Origin: Medicago truncatula
Lineage: Eukaryota; Streptophyta; Magnoliopsida; Fabales; Fabaceae
Assembly: GCF_003473485.1 (NCBI RefSeq)
Contig: NC_053048.1
Location: 33,662,755 to 33,726,754, forward strand
Reading direction: 5' to 3'
DNA: 64,000 bases
Shown in pieces: positions 53,851 through 64,000 of the stretch. How positions within the stretch are numbered: the first letter of the stretch is position 1; every line of letters starts with the position of its first letter. The translations under genes were made by a program, and so were the position numbers. The notes under the pieces are model-generated. The model had not been told where the DNA came from. It was given only the letters and a program-made list of their open reading frames with translations, and searched no databases.

Positions 53851-54391
53851 AGGAATAATATTTCATTTCTCATTCTTTATAATCTCAAAAAATAAAGGTA
53901 ATCCTTCTTCTTCCTCTCTTTGCCATGCAACTTTGAAATTTCATAAGGTAGTTTTGAAGTTTGAAAAACAAAAGAAAAATGTTATGGTCAAATATCTTTT
54001 GCTACATTGTTATGGTTCTATGTTTTAGCTTGAACTTGAACCTTTGATGCTGTGATATATTATTTAATTTAATTTAATTATCAGGAATTACATGCAAGGA
54101 TGTTGTTGATAGACTGAGTTTTTCCACAGAAACATGGTGCATTTTTTTTGTTATTTTATAAAAAATAAATATTATTTGATTGATAATAAGCTATTTTTTC
54201 CCAAAATAATAATAATATATAGTTTTATATGCTATTTATTTCTTATTTATTTTTTTAGTTCATCTCAGGAAAATTTGGCATCTGTCTAAAAGTTTTCCTT
54301 TATAATTGCCCTGAGTTTTTTTTCACTAATGTCTGTTTTTTTCCTAGTAGAAAGTTGACATTTTCATCTTTAATTTTTTTATATAGGAACC

Positions 54392-57300
54392 ATGGAAGGG
54401 AGAATTGGACTTTTGTTTATTGTGGTACTAGGTTTTGCTCTGGCTTGTGATGCAAGAGGACTTGCAAACCCTTGGAGCATCATTGCTGCAAACTCAGCCT
54501 CTTCTGGTAACATTGTTTACTGTTACTGATATCATTCTTGTTTGCAGTATTCTGAATCTTCTATTTATTAATGAATATTGGTGAAGGAGCAAAAGTTTAA
54601 GTAAATGCATTCTGTAATGTTCGAGCGCTTGCCCACTTATCAGTGAATATGAGTCGCATTCAACGAATAAGTAAGCTAAGGTTTGATTAAAATTAAGGCA
54701 TAACAGTTTCTAAAATGAGATAAATGCCAAAAGAATCGGATGGAATATGGAATACTAATTAATAAGTCTTGGGGACATGTTATCTGCTGGTCCCATAAGA
54801 TTCCTGCTATGGTGAGGTCCATGGAAGATTCAGATCCATTTTGAATATATTATAGGTAGTCTTACCTTGCATTTGCAAAAGGCTGATTTTACGACTCAAA
54901 CCTTAGACCTTTCTAGTCACACGATAGGCCCCTACTTCAAATTCTCTCAGTAACAATAATGAGAATAAAATTAAGTATAAATGTATAATTGCTGATTTTG
55001 TCGGTCAATCATACGGCTAAGACAGTGACTTGATCAGTGTTGATTTAACAAAAACAAGAGAAAACAAACATAAGATGAGTTTTGAGGCATTGCTATGTAT
55101 TTTTTTTTTTGTCGAACCATATTCGTGAGACGAGTAAGACTATGAGGGTATGAACTTCTACATATAAGTAGCAACAATTGTGTCACTGTCTCATTCTTGA
55201 GGATGAGTAATATTATGAGCTTCTGCGTATGAGGAGCAGCATCAATTGTTATTATATTTTCAAACCATTTTCAAACATAGGTTCCCCGTAAACCATACAA
55301 GACACTTCCCCACCTTAGACATCACTTTAAATCAAAGATAAGTGTGGGAAGTTTCTGATTTCTCTTTGTAGTTTAGAGTCATTAAAACATGATTTTGTAG
55401 GATACATTAATAAGTGATATATGTTACCAAACGTACAAAATTAATTGACATTGCTGTGGGTGTGCTATAAGTTATAGGCATGTCCTCACATTAGCTATCT
55501 ATGACAGGCCAAACAGGGGTCTTAAAGTCTTCAATTACTGAACTGATAATATGACCTGTAAATCCACCACCTCCATACCTAAAACTGCTCGATGCATTCT
55601 TTAAGGACTTACAGGAAGTAAGATATGGATATTTCTTGTACTCTGTCTATGATTTGATAGACATGATGATATAGGAAATTTATGGGATGATTTTAAGTGA
55701 CAGCAGATGGCCGTCGACAAACAAACCTGTGCAGTTTGGCCACCCTACACTGCAAGGACAGGGCGATGATATGCAAATATATCATGAATACAAGGGAATA
55801 GACAGTATTTCCCCCTTAGTTTATTATATTGTTTATATTGAATGATTTCGTATGAATAGTTGTTACATATTTATCTGAGAAACCTGGTCTTGATATTATA
55901 ATCTGAACTCATGACCTGTCCACCATGTTATGACAGAAAACTGTTTCCTAGAGTTCCAGCTTGTGGCTTATATGGTTCTTGTTGTTAAGTTGGTTATGAA
56001 TATAAGAACGCGTATGAGTATGGATGAGACTATCATAGTTGACTACTGTTAGTCCCAAGTACTATCAAGTTAAACTTATTTAGGCTTGATCACACACACA
56101 CACACAAATATAGACGCTCATTCCTTAGACATTTACTGCAAAGTAAAGATCTGCATACCAATTATTAAGAAATCTACTTTTGCAGTTCATACATATGCAT
56201 AACAACGTTTGTGAAGCCTTGTGTATTTAGTGTGATTTATTGATTATGATATACTAAGTATAAAAGGTACATTAATGCTTAGTATATACTGAGGGCAAAC
56301 TCCTATATCATTCATGTAAATTGGATGCTATGAATTTATATATGGAAGATGCTTATTTGTACATTTGTTGAAAAAATAAAGGATAATTTAATAGTAAATA
56401 TTGTAAAAGGAGAGAGTGAGACAGGAGTGCTAGTTGATGATGATAACAACATGATGGGGAGAAATGGAGAAACACATGAGAGATTCATTATGTCACATGA
56501 AGTTTAGATAATGGTTCGTGCTTTTAGAGGTGCAGTTTGTTTTCAGTATTTTGGTCTGTTCAGTCAAGAAAAGAGCAAGCGGCAGCGTCAGAGACCAATT
56601 TTGAAAACAAAGAATAACCAAACCTAGGAGGAAAATTCAGTAGGGACTAATTAACTAAAGAGCTACAATTTCATCAATAGATTTTTCCTATAAAATTTTC
56701 CGGTCAAATTCTGTAGTATAGGTGATAGATGCATAAAAAGTACTCTCTTGTTAACTTTCACTGTGTTTGGTAAATAGTTTAATTAAGTGCTTTGTACTCA
56801 TAAGCTACTTTTGGGACCTTTATTATAAAAATATAAATCGAAAATAACTTATTGACATATAATAAGTTATTTTTTTTATAAGTGTATCCTAACACTAATA
56901 TAGCTTTTATGTCATGAGATATACCAAACAAGCTATTATAAATGCTTCATTAGTACTAAACAAGCCAATTTGTCAATAAAATAAAACCGATATGAAAATC
57001 TTTGTTTTGTTATGTCATGAGACCATCACATGAAAATCTTTGATACTTGCAAGAATATTTCTATGTTAAATACATTTTGAAATGCAAATGCGGCATGCAT
57101 AATTTATTTTGTTTACCTTTCTTCATACTGCAGAACTAGGCAGAATACCAGATGTGTGTGCACTTTGTGAGGAATATACTACCAAGGCACTTGATTATAT
57201 AAATGAAAACAAGACTCAGAGTGAGATCATTGATATTCTTCATAATACTTGTCACCAGCTTCACACTTTTGAGAAGAAGGTTGGTCACCTTTTGTATCTT

Positions 57301-58898
57301 GTGTTTTGGTTTCGGTACTGTTATCAGTCATTGTGATAACCTATGTAGCACCAACACTTCAAATTGAAATCGTGCCCAATATCTGACATGTGTCAGCGTC
57401 AGACACTGACACATGTGATTGCATTCAGTTACTTCATTTTCTCAAATTATTAATGGTATCAGTGTATTCGTATCAGTGCCGTGTCTATCGCTGGTGTTTG
57501 TGTCAGTTACTTCATTTTCTCAAATTATTGAATCTTGATGAATTCATGTGTTTTTCTGAATTGTACAGTGCATCAACTTGGTGGACTATTATCTGCCACT
57601 TTTCTTCTCAGAAATGACCTCAGTTCAGCCTGGAGATTTCTGCAATAAGGTCAATCTCTGCCAGAACATTGCTAATATTTCCTTAAAAGTTCAAGAAAAT
57701 ACCTGCGAGTTTTGCGAAGAAACTGTTTCATCTCTATTGGATAAGATAAAAGATCCTGACACAGAGGTTAGTTATCTCATCTTGGTCCTATATAGTTTAA
57801 ATTAGACTACCTTTTATCTAGTAAAGTCTATGTTTTGCTGCCAAATGAAAAGAAAATTTGATAATAATTAATATATCATATCAAAGTATATGTACTATAT
57901 TTTAGTAGGAGCGAAAATATGTATCAAGTGGAAAAAGAAAGATATATGGGTGCGTTTGATTTGCTAAAAAATGAAGGACAGGACAGAACAACTCTAGTTG
58001 TCCAGTGTTTGATTTGTAAAACTGTTTCAGGTACATGACAAACTGGAGGCAAGGGACAGGACAAAATCTCATATTTTTGTCCCTCACCAAACCACAGCAC
58101 AACTTTTTGTCCCACGTACAAGTTGTCTAAAATACCAAAATAGCATTTTGTCCCTAAAAAATCGTATAAAACAAAAAATTACTCAATGCCATAAAAAATT
58201 TGTCCTGTGCTGTTCTGCCTTGTGTTGTACTGTTCTATCTTGTCCTGTTCTGTCCAGTACTTTCTGTTTTGCAAACCAAACACACCATTGATTTTGGCCA
58301 TTTTTGTTGACCCATTTATTCGCTTGATCGGAATTACATTTTGTGGAATGCAATGCTTACCTTTTTTTTCATTTTAAAATTTCAGCTGGAGATAATTGAG
58401 ATACTACTGAAAGTGTGCAATTCAGTGGACAAGTTTGGGAGCAAGGTAAGAAAAATCTGAGAATTTTCCACAATTTTCTGATAATTCTATACTAATCGCA
58501 CCTCCTAGAGAAACAAATTCTACTCCTACAATTATCTTCATATACTATAAGGAGTGATTTCAGACCTTGAAAAATGGTTGTCAATTGTATCGACTCGTAT
58601 GAAATTTTGTAAATGTAATTTTCCTAATCAACCTTTTTTCTCATCGACTGATTTGGTTTTTTTCGTTACTCTCCCGAAATGTTTGCAGTGCAAGAAGATT
58701 GTTCTAGAGTATGGTCCCTTGGTATTTGAAAATGCAGAGAAATTCCTGGAGAAGACAGATATATGCACTGCATTACATGCTTGCAAGGAATCAACAGTAG
58801 TACTTGAAAAGTCCTTTCTTTCGGACCTCTTAAGTATCTTTTATGGAAACAATATTTTTATCAGAATGGTGCAATTGCTGAAGATTGCTCTATTTTGA
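54392..58898 (+). CDS. secreted saposin-like protein with two SapB domains
   Basis: Five exons: 54392-54506, 57134-57279, 57569-57766, 58386-58445 and 58689-58898, 242 residues. An N-terminal signal peptide (GLLFIVVLGFALACDA) precedes two saposin-B domains, each with the six-Cys pattern. The first runs CALC ... NTC ... KKC ... DFC-NKVNLC, the second CEFC ... KVC ... SKC ... DIC-TALHAC. Such proteins are routed through the secretory pathway to the vacuole or outside and bind lipids or help sphingolipid hydrolases; the plant substrate is unknown. The last exon continues about 30 residues beyond CTALHAC into a hydrophobic tail (IFIRMVQLLKIALF), longer than I expect for the family. Splice-like signals (AAAG-GTAATCC near 53898 and ATATAG near 54386) suggest a 5' leader intron. 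Intron 1 is 2.6 kb; introns 1, 2 and 3 carry transposon insertions. Confidence 0.92.
56761..56932. mobile_element. Tourist-like MITE in saposin intron 1
   Basis: CTGTGTTTGGTAAATAG and GATATACCAAACAAG are inverted ends about 170 bp apart; the inner AATAACTTATTG and TAATAAGTTATT also pair. Confidence 0.55.
57341..57510 (+). repeat. dispersed GACAC/GTGTC-rich repeat, copy 2, in saposin intron 2
   Basis: AACCTATGTAGCACCAACAC opens the block, followed by GACATGTGTCAGCGTCAGAC. It matches 906-1115 in order. A CAGTTACTTCATTTTCTCAA stretch occurs twice (about 57426 and 57503), a small internal duplication. Confidence 0.5.
57946..58288. mobile_element. MITE in saposin intron 3
   Basis: GGGTGCGTTTGATTTGC and GCAAACCAAACACACC are inverted ends. 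Subterminal regions are full of GGACAGGACAG on one side and TGTCCTGTTCTGTCC on the other. About 343 bp in a 619-bp intron. Confidence 0.75.
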
Positions 58899-61800
58899 GA
58901 CACCACTAATGTAAAGTATTTTATACTATTGGCACATCATAAAAAATGTTAGTTTCTAAGAAGTGCTTGTGAGATAGTCAACCTTGTTTAATCCATTATT
59001 GAAGGCAACCTAAGTTAAATTTTCAAAGATGTTATCCATATATATATGCTTATGATGTTCATTTTGAAAGCACATGATATTGATACTTGTTTCAGAATGA
59101 ATTTCCAATTACTGCTGTAAAAGTTTAAATATTTTTGCTCAGTCTTTTGTGTAATTTGAATGCTTTGCTCTTGTTGTGTCCTGCAGCTTGTATGATAGTG
59201 TTGTGTTGCAATTCTTTTAGTCCCAAACTAAAAGAAGTAACTTCTAAAAGTGATTCAAACTAAATTACTCTTGCATCAATAGCCAATAACCACTTGTGTT
59301 TGAAAAGAATAAGGCAGAATATTCTTAACTTTTAAGCAAAGAGAGAAATGAGAAGTGCTCACTGAAATCAATCTTGCTCCAATCCACACCAGTTTTAAAC
59401 ATCGAAAATGTCAAATCGGTTGCTAACATTAGCGACGTTTCCCTAATCAGTTTGGTCACAAACTTGTTTAATGACTGTTTTAGAGACCGATTATAAAATT
59501 TGGTCGCCAAATCAGGTTGCTATGGAGAGTGAGATGAGTCTGTCACTGAATTGATTGCTAAATAGTGAAATTTTAGTGATATATAGTCATAAAAAAAGAG
59601 TAGCCATGCTTTCTCTTCAAAAAACTAAGCCATGCTTTCTCAAAATATTAATTTAGTTGTAAGAGACTGCATGGTCACTTTAATTATGTCTTACTTTCTA
59701 GTATCTTGACAACTTTCTCCAATTTTTAAGATTTTCTGCCATTTCCTTTCAAATTTGTCATGCTTCCATCCGTATGTCTTGTTTATTAATAATTAATTAT
59801 TAGTATTAATTGATACGTACAACTTGATTAAGACACATTCATGGTTATTATTTTAAAGAGTCCTTTTTTTTAGGGTGTTTTTTAAAGAGTTCTTATTTCC
59901 TTCAAATAAAATACAATTGAGTTATTTGAACTTGAGAATATAAATGTCATATGTGACATTGCATATTCGAATTGTTGTATATTGGGCTCCCTACCTTTGT
60001 GGTTGTGTTATTTGAACTTGAAAATATAAACATCAGAAGTGGAGAAATGTCATATTGGGGTCGAGAAGAGAGTGTTTTTGGTGAGAAGAGTAGCCATCAG
60101 AAGAGAGATTACAACAATTTTCAGGATCTTCCTTTTCACCGTTCGGATCATCAAAAAGAGTTCTTAGCATAGAGATATTTTCCTCTCACTAAAGCAGTAT
60201 TCTTAGGATATTTTTCATATTTCTTGTTCTCATTTGTCAACTTTGTTGCTTTGGCTAGTTATTGGCCCTGGTTGTGCATCACCTTTTGAGACTCCCTTGT
60301 ACCCACATTTAATTCTAGAGGAGCTATTCCATTTGTCTGGATGACTTGTTGTTTTTATTAGAGCTATTCGTTTAGCCGATTAATTATAGGGCTTGAGCCT
60401 TAAATATTGAGTCCGAATTTTTATAGGATTTTTTAGCCCGACCCTAAAAAACCTGGTACCCGTTAGGGCTATCCCATTAACCCACATAGAGAAAAAAAAT
60501 CATATATATTATATATATTTTTTAAATAATTATTTATTTTTTTTGGAGCAAAAATAATTATTTACTTAGTTGATTATCAAAGTAAAAAATAAAAGTGAAA
60601 ATTCATTGAATTTACACGCAAATATAAAAGTAATATAAAATTATATTTACTTGTTTCGTTATTTATAATTTTAAAGATCAAATATATAAATATTTATAAC
60701 TATAAAGTACGTAATTTATTTAAAATTGTATTCCTCGCCATTTTAGTTTACGATGTTTGTACGAAAATGTTTACAATTTTTTTTTTTATGTCAGACGTTA
60801 TTTAAACATATTAAAAATATTATTTATAACAAATTTTAAAGATTTTTTTTTCAAAAGTAATTTTTAACACGTGTCGGCCTGTGAGAGCAGGCTAGAGTAA
60901 TACTTTTCAAACCCGTATTTCAACTGAGCTTTTGGGTTGTCCCAATAAAACCCAAAGTCCGTTAGGGCCGATCCTAAAAAGATCAGATAGTCCATTTTAA
61001 CAGCTCTAATTTTTACCTTTACATTAAGTGGTTTTCCACGTTAAAATATAAGTGTTTATTTGTATCTTATTTGTTTTCATTGTTGTTGCTCCTTGTAGAT
61101 TCTTTCTTACAAGTTTAAGAAATTTTTATTTCCGCTACACATAGATGTGTAACCATATATTTATGTGTTAATTTTCCATCACAAAAAATACACAAAAATC
61201 AAAAGACACATCGTCGACATCAAAATATTTAGGTCGACAAATCATTCTCAACAAATGTGTGGTACCACAAACTTGGGAATCAACTGCCATGAAATAGATT
61301 TTAAGATGTAGCACCAATACAATATTTCCAAGTGTCAAACAATTAACTGGAAACAAACGAGCTAGATAGTGATATCACACTACTTTGTTTTCCTCCTTTA
61401 ATTTTCCTTCCTACAATACCCACTAGTTTTTTCTTGACCTATAAATGGATAATGGATTGGACAACAACATTACGTGTATAAATCCCCCTTCCTTAATTTC
61501 CAGGGACCACCTACATACATATGCAATGATATTTTCATACATTATAGTTGTGTAAATTGTGCTAGAATTAAGTTTAGGTTAAGAACAAAGAAAAATATCC
61601 AGTTAGGCATAACCTATGTATGGAGTTTGTGACATGTACATATCACGAGGCAACATCATTATTTTCAAGAATATGGTAGAGGCCTAGAGGGGACATTTTT
61701 TCTTTCATGTTTCATGATGTTTCATGCCTCCATCTTTAAGACTTTTTTAAAAAATAAATAAATAAATAAAATTCTTTCTCTCTTCTTTGCAATAAATGGT

Positions 61801-63494
61801 GGAGGTTTGATCGGATTCTTGTTTCATATAAGAGGATCTATTCCCTTCGAGACCATACCCATTAATGTGACATGCATATCAAAGAGACAATTTGATTTGA
61901 AATGTTCACCGTATATATATTACTCTCTCATTCTAATATGAGGCAATTGTCTAATTTTAACATGTGATTATCTCATCATCAAATGACTTGTCAATTTGAT
62001 TATTATTCACATCTAAGTCTCCCTTCCATTCATATCTAGAAAAGGAAATAATTCAAACTCCTCTATATTGCTCCTTTTAACAAATAAAAATCTCAAGGGA
62101 AGTTTGTAATGATGAACGTGCTTTTATAAGAAAAGGTCATTTAGTTTGACTTTAGTTTACTTTGATGTACGCGGACCATCACGAATTCCTTATAAAAGGT
62201 GGATCAAAATATTATGTCTCATACTCATTTATCAATTAATCAAGTGATTGGATTCAAGTGGTTAGTTAATAAGTTCTTTTAAAAGACATCTCACTTGAAA
62301 GAATTTGAGTTCGATTCTAAAATAAATTTTTGCCAGAATTTACTTACCTCGTGGACAAACTCTTAATCACTAAGACATTCTTCCTTTAAAAATCAAAGGC
62401 TTAAAATAAAAAATATTACCTTCATATAAAAAAACACTGAGCTAAGGGACGAGGACTTGTAGATATTGGATTCAAACTCCAACAAATGAGAAACTAATGT
62501 ATCAATTAATTACTAACATTTTTTGCCATCACAAGCCACTAGCTTAATTTCCATAAACGAATGCAACCATTAACAATGAAACCCAACTTTTGAAATTAAT
62601 TATAAATATAGTAAAAAATAATAATTTGTAAACACGAGCAGCATCAATACTTTAATTCAAAACATAAAATTCAAAGTGATAAGTGATCAAACCCTATCCT
62701 GATACATGACGCGTACGTTAGCAACTATGCACTTTTTTAATTCATATTCTTCTTTTCTAACAAAAAAATCTGTAGAGACCAAAGAAATGAGAAGAAGAAA
62801 CAAAATTGGTGTTGCCGGAAGAAATGAAATTTGAAAAGCTTAGCAAAGTGTTTATTTGCAACGTTAATGAGGATAACAATATAAATACAAAAAATTAGGA
62901 ATCATTGAATAATCCCAATAAAATCATATTTATTAACCAACCCATATTTCAATTGGCACGGTAATACTTTGAAGATGATCAACATTCTTAAAATAGTTTG
63001 GTGTTTATTATTTTATTAAAAATGGTAGGTTTAATAGATAGAGTTGAGTTGAGTTTGCTCGTGGTCTTGATTTTAAGCAAAAGTAAAGGTTTCTAAAACT
63101 TTGTATTTACATTGATGTACTTATCCTTTTTTTTCCTGGTTTCCACAAATTCCCTTTGTTAGAGGTAAAGTATTGTTTGTGATATCATATAATAACGCTA
63201 AATATAGATGTCTCTTTCCTCTTACATATGAATATTGATTGATTCATTGCCTAAAAAAAGAATATCGATTCGTTGCCTAAAAAAAAAAAGAATATTGATT
63301 GAACATGTCGTGCTAATCTCCTTTTTTTGGGTAAGAATGGGTGCTTATCCTTAGGTTGCTCATCTTCTTGATTTGAACATTTACTCTATTTGATTTGATA
63401 GGTATATTTTTGTAAAATGGATTAGAATGCCTCGTAATATTTTAAGTAATGTATACATATTTTTACAAAATTATCTTAAATAATTATATTTAAT
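58899..63494. other. intergenic, no gene seen
   Basis: About 4.6 kb of AT-rich DNA. The first part is the likely 3' untranslated region of the saposin-like gene. One hAT-like element is listed. Short open frames show no recognisable domain. Confidence 0.6.
60359..61008. mobile_element. hAT-like non-autonomous element
   Basis: TAGAGCTATTCGTTTAGCC and TTTTAACAGCTCTA are loosely inverted ends, and AGCCCGACCC/GGGCCGATCC phrases sit inside them. Flanks GTTTTTAT and ATTTTTAC match at 6 of 8. About 650 bp, old. Confidence 0.55.
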
Positions 63495-63534
63495 TGTAAA
63501 ATGGATTAGAATGCCTCGTAATATTTTAAGCAAT
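63411..63534. repeat. 40-bp direct repeat, 84 bp apart
   Basis: A unit beginning TGTAAAATGGATTAGAATGC occurs at 63411-63450 and 63495-63534 with a single difference. The second copy abuts the LINE fragment. Confidence 0.9.
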
Positions 63535-63539
63535 AGAGT

Positions 63540-64000
63540 CTTAAAGGCTTGTTATGGTGAGGTTGGGGGGCGGCTGCAGGAGGGTCGTGGTAGACATGGT
63601 TCATCGTGGTGGAGGACGTTGTGTCGTATTTGGAGTGGGGTTGGTGAGGGAGTGGGTAATTGGTTTGAAGAAAACAATCGTCGAGTTGTAGGCAACGGTC
63701 ACAATGCTTTATTCTAGTTCGATAACTGGCTTGGGGAAATGCCTTTGCGCTTAAAATTTCCTCGGCTCTTTGATCTGGCTGTGAATAAGGAGTGTTTGGG
63801 GGAGGAGATGACGAGACTAGGGTGGGCGGTCGGGGGGAGGGCATGGGTGTGGAGACGTCGCTTGTTGTCTTGGGAGGAGGATAGTGTGAGGGAGTGCACT
63901 TTACTGTTACATAACGTTGTTTTGCAGGTTAATGTCGATACTTGGCGATGAATTTTAGATCCTGCCCACGGATATTCAGTTCGGGAAGCCTACCCCTCCC
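63540..64000 (+). mobile_element. LINE (L1-type) ORF2 fragment, continues beyond window
   Basis: One frame encodes the end of reverse transcriptase and the zinc-binding region: YGEVGGRLQEG, SSWWRTLCRIW, NGHNALF-FDNWLG, LGWAVGGRAWVWRRRLLSW, VVLQVNVDTW and GYSVREAY. It is interrupted only twice here, at 63715 (TAG) and 63949 (TGA). Both fall where relatives have Trp, so each fits one G-to-A change. Truncated at the 5' side. Younger than the copy at 45640-46480. Confidence 0.85.

Overview
The window is nuclear DNA of a flowering plant, most probably a legume of the Medicago type. Genes are widely spaced and carry spliceosomal introns. The intergenic DNA is AT-rich and dense in small DNA transposons (Stowaway, Tourist-like, hAT-like and Mutator-like MITEs), SINEs and LINE fragments. 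The two intact peroxidases closely resemble legume cationic peroxidase PNC1. No cellular source other than a plant nucleus fits. The species is inferred, not proven.

Layout. (1) 2-646 is the 3' end of a membrane-anchored PAN/apple-domain glycoprotein gene that starts left of the window. (2) 647-8595 is intergenic and repeat-rich. (3) 8596-10865 holds a bHLH-like/ACT-domain gene whose usual first exon is not visible. (4) 13765-25894 is a tandem class III peroxidase cluster: an intact gene, a decayed copy that lacks exon 1 and carries a retroelement-like insertion, and a second intact gene. (5) 26676-26761 is an intron-bearing tRNA-Tyr(GTA). (6) 28838-33076 (minus) is a three-exon gene for a membrane-anchored, zinc-ribbon, coiled-coil protein often labelled NST1-like. 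(7) 33430-40373 is a repeat field with a 720-bp foldback element. (8) 40374-40946 (minus) is a small serine-rich DUF688-type gene. (9) 41100-48930 is a second repeat field with two MITE-in-MITE nests, a dead LINE tail and a duplicated block abutting the next gene. (10) 49068-51909 is a two-exon WEB-family coiled-coil gene. (11) 54392-58898 is a five-exon secreted saposin-like gene. (12) 58899-64000 is intergenic and ends in a LINE fragment that runs off the window.

The genes do not form one pathway. The only functional cluster is the peroxidases, secreted haem enzymes of the cell wall, which arose by local duplication. I see no CRISPR array, operon, phage or obvious new multi-gene system. The most unusual signals are a GC-AG first intron shared by both intact peroxidases, a SINE family whose longer copies show tRNA-like promoter boxes on both strands, the foldback element, and the duplicated upstream block of the WEB gene that preserves an empty MITE site.
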